Source: Streptomyces cylindrosporus
Lineage (GTDB): Bacteria > Actinomycetota > Actinomycetes > Streptomycetales > Streptomycetaceae
DNA length: 64,000 nt
Assembly: GCF_022698165.1 (NCBI RefSeq)
Contig: NZ_JALDAY010000012.1
Span: 124,001-188,000, forward strand
Reading direction: 5' to 3'
Shown here: positions 38,660 through 47,888 of the stretch, one piece after another
Layout: every line of letters begins with the position of its first letter
Numbering within the stretch: the first letter of the stretch is position 1
Notes under the pieces: model-generated
Databases searched by the model: none
What the model was told of the DNA's origin: nothing
The model's input: only the letters and a program-made list of their open reading frames with translations
Program-made: the position numbers and the translations under genes

Positions 38660-39643
38660 ATGGACGCTTTCATTCAGCTCGACCGCGTCGAGAAGGTCTT
38701 CGAGGTCCGCAAGAAGGCGGGCTTCCTGAAACGGGAGCGGCGGCAGGTACGGGCGGTCGACTCGATCTCCTTCACCGTGGCGCGCGGCGAGATGGTCGGC
38801 TACATCGGGCCGAACGGCGCCGGGAAGTCGACGACGATCAAGATGCTGACGGGCATCCTGACGCCGAGCGCCGGCCGGCTGCGGGTGGCGGGCATCGATC
38901 CGTCGCGCGAGCGGACGCGCCTCGCGCACCGCATCGGGGTGGTGTTCGGGCAGCGTACGACCCTGTGGTGGGACCTGCCGCTGATCGACTCGTACAAGCT
39001 GATGCACCGCATGTACCGCATCCCGGACGCCCGTTACCGCGACAACCTCGACCGCTGCGTCGAACTCCTCGAACTGGGCGGCCTGTTGGATGTCCCGGTC
39101 CGCCAGCTCTCCCTGGGCCAGCGGATGCGCGGCGACATCGCGGCGGCGCTGCTGCACGAGCCCGAGGTGCTGTACCTGGACGAGCCGACGATCGGACTGG
39201 ACGTCATCTCCAAGGCCAAGGTGCGTGGTTTCCTGCGGGAGTTGAACGACGAGCGGGGCACCACGGTGCTGCTGACCACGCATGACCTCCAGGACATCGA
39301 GCAGCTCTGCTCCCGGGTGATGGTCATCGACCACGGGCGGCTCATGTACGACGGCGCGCTCGCCGGGCTGCACGAGGTGGGGGAGAGCGAGCGGACGCTG
39401 GTGGTGGACCTGGAGCGGGAGTTGCCGCCGATCGACGCGGCGCCCGCGTGGGTGGTGAGGGTGGAGGGGCCCCGGCAGTGGCTGGCGTTCCCGGCGGCCG
39501 AGTCGGCGGCGCCGCTGGTGGCGCGGATCGCGGCGGAGTACCCGCTGGTGGATCTGTCGGTGCGGGAGCCGGACATCGAGGCCGTGATCGCGAAGATGTA
39601 CGCGGGTTCCGCTCCGGGGCAGGCCGAGAAAGCGGTCTCGTAG
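38660..39643 (+). CDS. ABC transporter ATPase, drug/daunorubicin-resistance type
   Basis: The 327-residue protein has Walker A GYIGPNGAGKSTT, Q-loop GVVFGQRTTLWW, signature QLSLGQRMRGD (LSLGQ in place of LSGGQ), Walker B VLYLDEPTIGLD and H-loop TTHD. The C-terminal 80-residue extension (RTLVVDLERELPP) is typical for the exporter class that partners DUF990 permeases. It powers the two permeases just upstream. An LiaF-like gene follows after 33 bp. Confidence 0.92.
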   Translation: MDAFIQLDRVEKVFEVRKKAGFLKRERRQVRAVDSISFTVARGEMVGYIGPNGAGKSTTIKMLTGILTPSAGRLRVAGIDPSRERTRLAHRIGVVFGQRTTLWWDLPLIDSYKLMHRMYRIPDARYRDNLDRCVELLELGGLLDVPVRQLSLGQRMRGDIAAALLHEPEVLYLDEPTIGLDVISKAKVRGFLRELNDERGTTVLLTTHDLQDIEQLCSRVMVIDHGRLMYDGALAGLHEVGESERTLVVDLERELPPIDAAPAWVVRVEGPRQWLAFPAAESAAPLVARIAAEYPLVDLSVREPDIEAVIAKMYAGSAPGQAEKAVS

Positions 39644-39676
39644 CCTCCCGCCGGGGGAACTCGTAGGCTGCTGTAC

Positions 39677-40531
39677 ATGACCGACGACGCAGACGCAGTC
39701 CCGGAACTCCGCGCATCGGACGCCGACCGTGAACGAGTCGCCGAGGTCCTGCGGGACGCCCTCGCCGAGGGGCGTCTCGACATGGAGGAGTTCGAGGAGC
39801 GGCTGGAGGCCACGTACAAGGCCCGGACGTACGGCGAACTGACGCCGATCACCCGGGACCTGCCGGCCGCCGGGGTGGCCGTACCCCCCATCTCGCTGGT
39901 CAAGGAGCCGGTGGCGAGCGGGAGTTGGGCGAGCCGGATCACCGGCGGCGAGGGCTCCTCGACATGGGCCGTCGCCGTGATGTCCGGGTTCCAGCGCAAG
40001 GGGCGGTGGACCGTGCCGAAGCAGTTCAACTGCTTCGCGTTCTGGGGCGGCGGCGAGATCGACCTGCGCGAGGCGAACTTCGCGGACCACGAGGTCGAGA
40101 TCAACTGCGTCGCCATCATGGGCGGGGTGAACATCATCGTGCCGCCCGGCGTCGAGGTCGTGGTGCGCGGCATCGGGATCATGGGCGGCTTCGACCACAG
40201 CGAGGAGGGCGTGCCGCCGGAGCCGGGCGCGCCGCGGGTGATCGTGAACGGGTTCGCCTTCTGGGGCGGGGTCGGCGTGGAGCGCAAGCTCACCAAGGAG
40301 GAGCGCCGCCGCCTGAAGGAGGAGCGGCGGCAGGGCAAGCTGGACCGCAGGCAGTCCGTCCGGGAGCTCCAGGAGGACTACCGCGAGGACGTGATGGACG
40401 CCCACCGCCGCATGCTCGAAGGCCACCGGGACCTGCTGAGGGAGCGGCACGACGAGCGCCGCGAGCGGCAGGAGGAACGGCGCGAGCGGCACCGGGAGCG
40501 CAGGGACCGGCGGCGGTACGACGACTACTGA
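39677..40531 (+). CDS. DUF1707 / LiaF-like cell-wall-associated protein
   Basis: The 284-residue protein has an N-terminal DUF1707 (LRASDADRERVAEVLRDALAEGRLDMEEFEERL). A beta-helix-like LiaF-type region carries repeats of FNCFAFWGGGEID, INCVAIMGGVNIIVPPG and IVNGFAFWGGVGV. The last 80 residues are a highly charged Arg/Glu coiled coil. No membrane helix is visible. LiaF-related proteins tune envelope-stress sensing, but no LiaRS pair is adjacent. Confidence 0.85.
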   Translation: MTDDADAVPELRASDADRERVAEVLRDALAEGRLDMEEFEERLEATYKARTYGELTPITRDLPAAGVAVPPISLVKEPVASGSWASRITGGEGSSTWAVAVMSGFQRKGRWTVPKQFNCFAFWGGGEIDLREANFADHEVEINCVAIMGGVNIIVPPGVEVVVRGIGIMGGFDHSEEGVPPEPGAPRVIVNGFAFWGGVGVERKLTKEERRRLKEERRQGKLDRRQSVRELQEDYREDVMDAHRRMLEGHRDLLRERHDERRERQEERRERHRERRDRRRYDDY

Positions 40532-40547
40532 GCCGGTCCCCGGACCG

Positions 40548-41873
40548 TTACAGCTCCGCCGGCGCCGAGCCCTTGAGGTCCTTCAGGTCGAAGACGCCCG
40601 CCATCCGCGCGTAGCCCTTGTCGCTGGGGTGCAGATGGTCGCCCGAGTCGTAGTCGGCGCGCAGCTTGCGCGGGTTGTACGGGTCCCTCAGCGCCTTGTC
40701 GAAGTCGACCACCGCGTCGTACACCCGCCCCGAGCGGATCTCGGCGTTGACCTGTTCCCGTACCGCCTCACGGGCCTGGCTGTAACCGCGGTGGCCCTGG
40801 AAGGGCATGAGGGTCGCGCCGACGACCTTGATGCCGTGGGCGTGGGCCTGGCGGACCAGGGTGCGCAGACCGGCGACGATCCTGTCGGGGTCGGCGACCC
40901 GCGGGTTGCGCAGGATGTCGTTGACACCGAGGTCGACGATCACGACCTTGACGTTGGTGCGCGAGAGGACGTCCCGGGAGAAGCGGTCCAGGCCGCTCTG
41001 GTTGTCGGCGGGGCGGCCGAGGCCGCCCGCGAGGACCTGGTTGCCGCTGATGCCCTGGTTGACGACGCTGTAGCGGGGCAGGTCCCGGCCGGACTCGACC
41101 GCCGTGCGCAGCCGCTGCGAAAGGACGTCCGTCCAGCGGTGGTTGGCCCCCAGCGTGGAGGTGATCCCGTCGGTGAGCGAGTCGCCGAACGCCACCACCG
41201 TGCCGTCGGCGTCGTGGCTGAGCACGTCGACCGCGGTGACGTACCGCCAGAACGGGGTCTGCTCGGTGTACGCGGCGCCGGTGACGTCCTCGGTGAGGTC
41301 GCCCTGGGCGACGTACGAGATCTGGCGTGCTCGCGGGTGGTAGGTGACCGGGCCGGACGCGGTGGGGGAGTACGTCGTGACCAGCAGGTCGCTGCCCTGC
41401 GGGACGACGATCCGGACCGCGTCGCTGAGGACCTGCCGGCCGGCCGGGACGACGACCGTGGTGTTGCCGTCGAACGTCAGCCGCCGCATGGTGTCGGCGG
41501 TGGCGGCCGCGGTGCCGGAGGCGGCCGCGACGGCGATCGACGCGTGCGTGATGGTCAGTGCCGACTGGCCGTAGAGGTTCGAGAGGGTGATACGGGCGCT
41601 GGTGCCGCCCACGCTCATGTGCACGACGTTGCGGACCGAGCGGCCGGCCATTCCGGTCGTCTCGGTGCCGGGCTCGGCGCCCGCCGGGGACGCGGACCAG
41701 GCGCCGACCCAGATGCCGGTGGAGGCGGGGGCGGCGCCGGCGTTGCCGAGGGCGGTGGTGCTGGTGCCGGTGCTGCCGTCGTCGGCCGCTATGCCGACGT
41801 ATATAGCGGCGGAAAGGCCAACGATCAGGGCGATGATCGCGGAAAGCAGGGCATAACCGTGTCGCCTGGTCAT
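40548..41873 (-). CDS. Secreted or membrane-anchored SGNH/GDSL hydrolase
   Basis: The 441-residue protein is read from ATG 41873 (MTRRHGYALLS) with GAGGAG upstream; an in-frame GTG at 41942 lacks a ribosome-binding site. An N-terminal signal anchor (LLSAIIALIVGLSAAIYVGI) is followed by a beta-sandwich domain and then an SGNH domain: block I VAFGDSLTDGITS, Gly block QGISGNQVLAGG, Asn block DLGVNDIL and the catalytic DHLHPSDKGY. It resembles extracellular lipases/esterases of the rhamnogalacturonan acetylesterase-like group. Substrate unknown. Confidence 0.88.
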   Translation of the reverse strand: MTRRHGYALLSAIIALIVGLSAAIYVGIAADDGSTGTSTTALGNAGAAPASTGIWVGAWSASPAGAEPGTETTGMAGRSVRNVVHMSVGGTSARITLSNLYGQSALTITHASIAVAAASGTAAATADTMRRLTFDGNTTVVVPAGRQVLSDAVRIVVPQGSDLLVTTYSPTASGPVTYHPRARQISYVAQGDLTEDVTGAAYTEQTPFWRYVTAVDVLSHDADGTVVAFGDSLTDGITSTLGANHRWTDVLSQRLRTAVESGRDLPRYSVVNQGISGNQVLAGGLGRPADNQSGLDRFSRDVLSRTNVKVVIVDLGVNDILRNPRVADPDRIVAGLRTLVRQAHAHGIKVVGATLMPFQGHRGYSQAREAVREQVNAEIRSGRVYDAVVDFDKALRDPYNPRKLRADYDSGDHLHPSDKGYARMAGVFDLKDLKGSAPAEL

Positions 41874-42061
41874 GCGGTGGCGGTTCTCCTCGGGCGAGTG
41901 GGAGCCCGAGGCTCCGAAGTGATCATCCCAATGATGCTTCACGGGATGAGGGGTAGTTGAACAGGACCCCCCATTGGGTCACCGGAGTTCGCGAGAGCTT
42001 CCCCCTCCGTACAGACGCCGGGAACTCTTGTTCCGTTCCAGGAGTCGGTCAGGAAGGGACA

Positions 42062-43411
42062 ATGTGTGCAGGGGATCACGAACGGGTGGAGTGGATGGAA
42101 CGTACGAATCCAGCGAATCCAGATAAAACCTCCTCAGCTGTGCGTGCGATGACGACCTTCAGCGCCGCCGACCTGGAGAAGCAGCGCGGGGTGCGGCGGA
42201 TGAAGCTGACGGCCGGCGGGCTGCTGCTGTTCGTGGCGCTGGTGTACGTCCTCGCCAAGTGGGCGGACAACTCCGGCGCCGGCGCCTGGGCGAGCTACGT
42301 CGCCGCGGCGGCGGAGGCCGGCATGGTCGGCGCGCTCGCCGACTGGTTCGCGGTCACGGCGCTGTTCCGGCGGCCGCTGGGGCTGCCGATCCCGCACACC
42401 GCGATCATCCCGACGAAGAAGGACCAGCTCGGGGTGTCGCTGGGGGAGTTCGTCGGGGAGAACTTCCTGTCCCAGGACGTCGTACGGCAGCGGTTGCGGG
42501 CGGTGGGCATCGGGAGCCGGCTGGGGGCGTGGCTGGCCGAGCCCGAGCACGCGGACCGGGTGACCGCCGAGCTGTCGGCCGCGCTGCGGGGCGCGCTGAC
42601 CGTGCTGCGGGACTCGGACGTGCAGGCGGTGGTGGGGGAGGCGATCACCCGGCGGGCCGACGCGCAGGAGATCGCGCCGGGCATAGGGAAGATGCTGGAG
42701 AAGATCGTCGCCGACGGAGGGCATCGGCGGGTCGTCGATCTTGTCGTCACGCGTGCGCACGACTGGCTCGTGTGGCACGACGACGAGATCATGAACGCCG
42801 TGCAGGGCGGGGCGCCGGGGTGGACGCCCCGGTTTGTGGACAAGAGGGTCGGGGAGCGGGTCTACAAGGAGCTGCTGCGGTTCGTCACCGAGATGCGGGA
42901 CATGCCGACGCATCCCGCGCGGGGGGCGCTCGACCGGTTCCTGAAGGACTTCGCCTCGGACCTCCAGTCGGACACGGACACGCGCGCGCGTGTCGAGCGG
43001 CTCAAGGGTGAGGTGCTCGGGCGGGGCGAGGTGCAGGACCTGATCGCGTCCGCCTGGACCTCGGTGCGGTCGATGATCGTGTCCGCGGCGGAGGACGAGC
43101 GCAGCGAACTGCGACTGCGCGTGCGGGCCTCGCTGCTGTCGCTGGGGGCGCGGATGGCTGTCGAGCCGAAGCTGCAGGGGAAGGTCGACGGGTGGGTGGA
43201 AGGGGCGGCGGTGTACGTCGTCACGACCTACCGGAAGGAGATCACCTCGCTGATCACCGACACGGTGGCGGGCTGGGACGCCGAGCACACGACCCGGAAG
43301 ATCGAGGCTCACATCGGGCGTGACCTGCAGTTCATCCGGATCAACGGCACGGTGGTGGGGTCGCTGGCGGGGTTGTTGATCTATACGGTGTCGCGGGCTC
43401 TGGGGGCGTAG
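42062..43411 (+). CDS. DUF445 membrane protein
   Basis: The protein is about 449 residues from ATG 42062 (MCAGDHERVEW) behind AGGAAGGG; ATG 42095 (MERTNPANPD) is an equal alternative. An N-terminal helix (LLLFVALVYVLAKWA) and the family motif GALADWFAVTALFRRPLGLPIPHTAIIP are followed by a long helical domain and a final transmembrane helix. DUF445 (YheB/YjiN) proteins are widespread in Gram-positives with no agreed function; they look like envelope scaffold proteins. Confidence 0.88.
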   Translation: MCAGDHERVEWMERTNPANPDKTSSAVRAMTTFSAADLEKQRGVRRMKLTAGGLLLFVALVYVLAKWADNSGAGAWASYVAAAAEAGMVGALADWFAVTALFRRPLGLPIPHTAIIPTKKDQLGVSLGEFVGENFLSQDVVRQRLRAVGIGSRLGAWLAEPEHADRVTAELSAALRGALTVLRDSDVQAVVGEAITRRADAQEIAPGIGKMLEKIVADGGHRRVVDLVVTRAHDWLVWHDDEIMNAVQGGAPGWTPRFVDKRVGERVYKELLRFVTEMRDMPTHPARGALDRFLKDFASDLQSDTDTRARVERLKGEVLGRGEVQDLIASAWTSVRSMIVSAAEDERSELRLRVRASLLSLGARMAVEPKLQGKVDGWVEGAAVYVVTTYRKEITSLITDTVAGWDAEHTTRKIEAHIGRDLQFIRINGTVVGSLAGLLIYTVSRALGA

Positions 43412-43543
43412 GGCGGGTCGGTCGGGGGCGTACGGCGGGGAACGTAGGGCAGGTCGGCCGGGGGCGTAGGGAGGGTGGGGCGGGGCACTCGGGCTGGGTT
43501 CGCCCGAAGATTCGTAGCGGTTCGCTCGAAGAGGAGTGTGCCC

Positions 43544-45049
43544 ATGACCACCGCGCAGGCCGAAACCGGCCGTACCGTGACCACGAACATCCCGGCGAGG
43601 CTCGACCGGCTGCCCTGGTCGCGCTGGCACTGGACGATCGTCATCGGACTCGGCACCGTGTGGATCCTCGACGGCCTCGAGGTCACGGTCGTCGGGAACA
43701 TCGCGAGTCGGTTGTCGGAGCCTGGGAGCGGGTTGCCGATCAGCTCGGGGCAGATCACCGGCATCGCCGCCGCGCTGTATGTGGCCGGTGCGTGTGTGGG
43801 TGCGCTGTTCTGGGGGCGGCTCACCGACCGGTGGGGCCGTAAGCGGCTGTTCATGATCACGCTGGCGGTGTATCTGGCGGCCACGGCGTTGACCGCGGTG
43901 TCCTTCTCGCCGTGGTGGTTCTTCGTGTTCCGGTTTCTGACCGGGTTCGGTATCGGTGGTGAGTACGCGGCGATCAACTCGGCGATCGACGAGCTGATCC
44001 CGGCGTACTACCGGGGCCGGGTGGACCTGATCATCAACGGCAGCTTCTGGCTGGGCGCGGTGGGCGGTTCGCTGCTGTCGATCTTCGCGCTGAACACGAA
44101 CATCTTCCCGGCCGACGTGGGCTGGCGCCTGACGTTCGCGCTGGGTGCGGTGCTGGCTCTGGTGATCCTTCTCGTACGACGGCATGTTCCGGAGAGTCCG
44201 CGGTGGCTGCTGATCCACGGGAGGGAGCGGGAGGCCGAGGAGATCGTCGCGTCGATCGAGGAGACGGTGGAGGCGCAGAAGGGGGAGGCTCTCGCGGTGC
44301 CGGAGGGGGAGATCACCATCCATCAGCGCCGGAGTGTCAGCTTCGCGGAGATCGCGCGGACGCTGTTCGCGGACTACCGCAAGCGGTCGGTGCTGGGGTT
44401 CTCGCTCTTCATCGGGCAGGCGTTCCTGTACAACGCGATCACCTTCGGCTTCGGCGCGATCCTGACGAAGTTCTTCGACGTACCGAGCGGGAACACGGGG
44501 TACTACTTCGCGGTCATCGCGGTCGGGAACTTCTGCGGGCCGCTGCTGCTGGGGAAGCTGTTCGACACGGTGGGGCGGCGGGTGATGATCTCGGGTACCT
44601 ATCTGCTGTCGGGGCTGTTGCTGTTCGGTACGGCGTGGCTGTTCGACCGGGGGTCGTTGAACGCGGTGACGATGACGGCCTGTTGGTGTGCGGTGCTGTT
44701 CTTCGCCTCGGCGGGGGCGTCCAGCGCGTATCTGACGGTCTCGGAGGTCTTCCCGATGGAGACGCGGGCGATGTCGATCGCGTTCTTCTACGCGTTGGGG
44801 ACGGCTGCGGGGGGTATCAGCGGGCCGCTGCTGTTCGCGGACCTGACGAACACGGGGAAGGTGGCCGACACGGTGCTCGCCTTCGAGATCGGGGCGGCGC
44901 TGATGTGCGCGGCGGGGCTGGTGGCGGCGGTGCTGGCGGTGCGGGCGGAGCGGCGGTCGCTGGAGGACATTGCTCGGCCGCTTACGGCTGTGGGGGCGAA
45001 GGCGCGGGTGGCGGCGGGGGCGAAGGGGTCTCGGCCGGCTGCGGCTTAG
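43544..45049 (+). CDS. MFS transporter
   Basis: The 501-residue protein starts at MTTAQAETGRT behind GAGGAG. Twelve transmembrane helices are visible. The signature loop GRLTDRWGRKRLF between helices 2 and 3 and RFLTGFGIGGEYAAINSAIDEL in helix 4 fit the sugar-porter/aromatic-acid:H+ symporter groups. The Asp in WILDGLEVTVVG of helix 1 is common to aromatic-acid carriers. Substrate unknown. No catabolic genes adjoin it. Confidence 0.88.
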   Translation: MTTAQAETGRTVTTNIPARLDRLPWSRWHWTIVIGLGTVWILDGLEVTVVGNIASRLSEPGSGLPISSGQITGIAAALYVAGACVGALFWGRLTDRWGRKRLFMITLAVYLAATALTAVSFSPWWFFVFRFLTGFGIGGEYAAINSAIDELIPAYYRGRVDLIINGSFWLGAVGGSLLSIFALNTNIFPADVGWRLTFALGAVLALVILLVRRHVPESPRWLLIHGREREAEEIVASIEETVEAQKGEALAVPEGEITIHQRRSVSFAEIARTLFADYRKRSVLGFSLFIGQAFLYNAITFGFGAILTKFFDVPSGNTGYYFAVIAVGNFCGPLLLGKLFDTVGRRVMISGTYLLSGLLLFGTAWLFDRGSLNAVTMTACWCAVLFFASAGASSAYLTVSEVFPMETRAMSIAFFYALGTAAGGISGPLLFADLTNTGKVADTVLAFEIGAALMCAAGLVAAVLAVRAERRSLEDIARPLTAVGAKARVAAGAKGSRPAAA

Positions 45050-45854
45050 CGGCGTAGCGGTGGGCCGAGGGCGCGGGCGCCGGGGGTGCGTTGTGGGTCG
45101 GGGTCGGGGCGGTACGGCGAACCCGTCGCCCACGGTGTCGCTGTCTCTTCGCGGGGCGGGCGAACCCGACTGCCATGTACGCGACGGGTTGCGCCGCACC
45201 GCCCCGACCCACTCCGGCGCGTGGGCGCCTGCGGGCCGGTGGGGGCGATGCATGCGATTCCGCCCGCGCCCGTGTGTGGTTGGCTGCGGGCTGGTGGGCC
45301 TTGGTCCTGGGTGGCTCCGGTGTGGGGGCGGCTGGGGGCTGGTGGGTTCGATTGCGCCCGCGCATGTGTGTGGGCGCCTGCGGGCCCGGTGGGGGCGATT
45401 GCGCCCCTGCCCGTGGGTGGTCGGCTGCGGACTGGTGAGCCCTGATCCTGGGTGGCTCCCGTGTGTGGTCGGCTGGGGGCTGGTGAGCCCTGGTCCTGGG
45501 TGGCTCCGGTGCGTGGGCGGCTGGGGGCTGCGGGGCTGGTGGGTGTGATTGCGCCCGTGCCCGCCTGTGGGCGGCTGTGGGACGGTGGAGCCCATCCCAC
45601 CCGTGCCCGGGCGTGGGGGCTGGGGCCGGTGGGTTCGATTCCATCCGTGCTCGGTGTGTCGCGTCTGCGGGCCGTGGGGGTACGGCTGCGGTCGTGTCGC
45701 CGGGTGCGGGCATGCCCTCAGGGGCGCGGGGAACTGCGCGACCAGCCACGACGAACCCGCAGCCGCTCCACGACCTGCCGCGGCACCCTCCTACGACCCT
45801 CTACGCCCTGTCGCTGCCCCTCCTCTCCGCGCTACGACCAGTCGCCGCACCTAC
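45050..45854. repeat. Gene-free 0.8-kb tract of diverged GC-rich repeats
   Basis: No convincing gene is seen. Phrases such as GGTCCTGGGTGGCTCCGGTG, GCGGCTGGGGGCTG, GGTGGGTTCGATTGCGCCCG and GGGCGCCTGCGGGCC recur many times in 45290-45680 with a loose period of about 50-70 bp. Near 45720-45765 GGGGCGCGGGGAACTGCGCGA occurs, which I recognise as a common interspersed intergenic element of Streptomyces chromosomes. Long open frames here are a by-product of base composition. Confidence 0.7.
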
Positions 45855-47288
45855 CTACTCCACGCTTCCCCGGCGCACCCGCTCCCGTCGGCGCAGCAGT
45901 AGCAGGCCCCCGGCGACGGTAGTGATCCCGGCCGCCGCTGCCCAGCCGACGGCGTCGCTGGAACCCGTGGCCGCGAGGTCGTCACCGCTGCCGGTGGGAG
46001 AGGGCGACACCGCCGTGCTCCCAGCCGACTGCGTGCGCGCATCCGGTGACGCGGTCGTCGTCGGTGTCGTCGACCTGTCGCGGGTGAACGCCAGCGTGCC
46101 GAAGCCGAGTTGGTCGTAACCACCGCTGTTGGGGCCGTAGTCCCCGCCCCCGCCCTCGGGAGCCGACTTGGCGGTGATCCGGGTGAGGTACGTCGCGGGA
46201 AGGGCTCGGCGTTTGGTGTAGTGGTTGCTGATCATGGCCCAGATGGGTCGGGTCATGGCCGGATCGACGGGCGCCGCGGCCGTGGCCGTCTCGGAGCCGG
46301 ACCAGCCGCCGATCTCCCCCTTGCGGCGGGTGTTCGCCGTGTAGTCGACCTGCCCGCCCAAGCTCCACTTGGCCACGTACTGCGCGCCCTTGAGGAAGCG
46401 GCTGTCGTCGTAGCCGTACAGGTCGATCCCCTGGTTCCACGCCATCTCGCAGAACGTGCCCATGAGGCCCACGCCGAGGAGCGCGTGCCCCTGGTCCCGG
46501 CCGGCCTCCAGCCATTCGCCGAGCCCGTCGTCGTACACGACCGGGATCGCGTTCTTGACCGAGCCCAGTCCCTCGCCGTGCTTGAAGTAGTCGACCGCGC
46601 GGGCCACTTGGGCCTTGTCGTCGCAGAAGATGCCCGTCGCGAGGACGCAGGCCATCGCGCAAAGGTCCCAGTTGGTCCAGTAGTTGGTGATGACGGCGTT
46701 GTTGTGGTGGACCAGGAAGTCGTCGCTGAGCGGGGCGAAGACCTTGCTGAGCATCTCCTGGAAGCGGGCGAGGTCGAAGTCGCCGTGGTCGCGGACGAGT
46801 TCGGCGGCGTTGGCGAACTGGTAGCCGTAGAGCCCGGCGGCCAGGAAGCGGTCGGCGCTGCCTGCGACGGCTGTGAGCTTGGCCGACCACGCGTTGAGGA
46901 TGGCGACCGCCGTGTCCGCGTGGGCGCTGTCGCCGCTGACGTGGTAGCGCAGGGCGTTCTGGTAGGCGGCGTGGATGTCGTTGTAGAGGGTCGCGTAGTT
47001 CTGCGGGCTGCCCTCGCCGCGGTAGACGGTGGCCTGCGGGTTGGCCGTCCAGCCCGCCTGCGCATGGGGGTTGGCGGCGAGCTTGGCGTAACCGGCGCTG
47101 TAGGGCGCGGCCTTCGCCTTCACCTTGGCGGCCATGCGGGCGAGGTCGGTACGGGTGTGCAGCAGCCCGGGATGCGCGAAGCCACCGGCTGCGGCCTGCG
47201 CGGTCGTCGCCCCGATACCGACGGTCCCCGCTGCCACGCCGGTGGCCTTGAGCAAGGTGCGGCGGCTGATCTGTCCAGTCACATGCAT
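45855..47288 (-). CDS. Tat-exported alginate-lyase-family protein with LAxTG wall-anchor tail
   Basis: The 477-residue protein has a twin-arginine signal (ISRRTLLKATGVAAG). An alginate lyase-type alpha/alpha barrel follows with YHVSGDSAHADTAVAILNAWS, the catalytic-site segment NNAVITNYWTNWDL and HALLGVGLMGTFCEMAW. A Thr/Pro-rich linker leads to the C-terminal LAATG, a hydrophobic helix and RRRERVRR. The end fits substrates of class E sortases. It should act on uronate polysaccharides at the cell wall. Start ATG 47288. Confidence 0.87.
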   Translation of the reverse strand: MHVTGQISRRTLLKATGVAAGTVGIGATTAQAAAGGFAHPGLLHTRTDLARMAAKVKAKAAPYSAGYAKLAANPHAQAGWTANPQATVYRGEGSPQNYATLYNDIHAAYQNALRYHVSGDSAHADTAVAILNAWSAKLTAVAGSADRFLAAGLYGYQFANAAELVRDHGDFDLARFQEMLSKVFAPLSDDFLVHHNNAVITNYWTNWDLCAMACVLATGIFCDDKAQVARAVDYFKHGEGLGSVKNAIPVVYDDGLGEWLEAGRDQGHALLGVGLMGTFCEMAWNQGIDLYGYDDSRFLKGAQYVAKWSLGGQVDYTANTRRKGEIGGWSGSETATAAAPVDPAMTRPIWAMISNHYTKRRALPATYLTRITAKSAPEGGGGDYGPNSGGYDQLGFGTLAFTRDRSTTPTTTASPDARTQSAGSTAVSPSPTGSGDDLAATGSSDAVGWAAAAGITTVAGGLLLLRRRERVRRGSVE

Positions 47289-47378
47289 GCCACGGAGACG
47301 TGCCGAGGCACAGCCGATAACAAAAACTGGAACCGTGCCGCAGACGGCAGACAACCCGGCGCGGCCCGACCGGCGGAG

Positions 47379-47681
47379 CTACCCGCGCCGGTCCGCCACC
47401 GCCCACGACGCCAGCGCCACCGCACCGGCCACCCCGAACACGGCCGGCCAGGCGCCCACCTTCTTCGCGAGCGGATGCGACCCGGCGAAGGCGGCGACGT
47501 ACGTGGCCGTCAGCGCCCCCGCCGCCTTGCCGCCGGCCCGCTGCCGCCACTGCTGCGCGGCAGCGACCCCCGCGACGGCCAGCACGGCCCCGCCCAGCTG
47601 CCGCTTCTTCGTCCACCGAGCCACGCCGTACCCCCCGACGAGCCCGGTCGCCGCGACCACCGCACTGGGAACCTTGGCCAT
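47379..47681 (-). CDS. Small membrane protein of unknown function
   Basis: The 100-residue protein has three Ala/Gly/Val-rich hydrophobic stretches (VPSAVVAATGLVGGYGVA, LGGAVLAVAGVAAA, VFGVAGAVALASWAV) separated by basic loops. No family is recognised. Codon bias and the start ATG with an upstream purine run (GGAGGCAGG) support translation. It lies in a 600-bp gap between the lyase and a hydrolase gene. Confidence 0.65.
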   Translation of the reverse strand: MAKVPSAVVAATGLVGGYGVARWTKKRQLGGAVLAVAGVAAAQQWRQRAGGKAAGALTATYVAAFAGSHPLAKKVGAWPAVFGVAGAVALASWAVADRRG

Positions 47682-47888
47682 ACCTGCCTCCTGCCACCCG
47701 CTTCGACTGTTGCGCCCGAGGCTAGCCCCGACGCTCCTGCCATGACCAAACCTGAGTCGAGTCCTGTCAAGTCAAGTCCCGACGGTGCCGAATTCGCTGG
47801 CGGCGACCGTCAGGGTGGGCCACCCTGACCGTGCCGCTCGGATCACCGCAGCCAGAGTCCACCTCGCGCGCCCACGGAGCTGATCACT

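Noticed and set aside
42134..45595. Minus-strand open frame of 1153 codons
   Set aside because: It runs antisense through DUF445 and the MFS gene and consists of Arg/Pro/His-rich low-complexity sequence, the usual shadow of GC-rich codon bias.
45050..45854. CRISPR array in the repeat tract
   Set aside because: Repeats are diverged, of uneven spacing and without unique spacers, and no cas genes are present.
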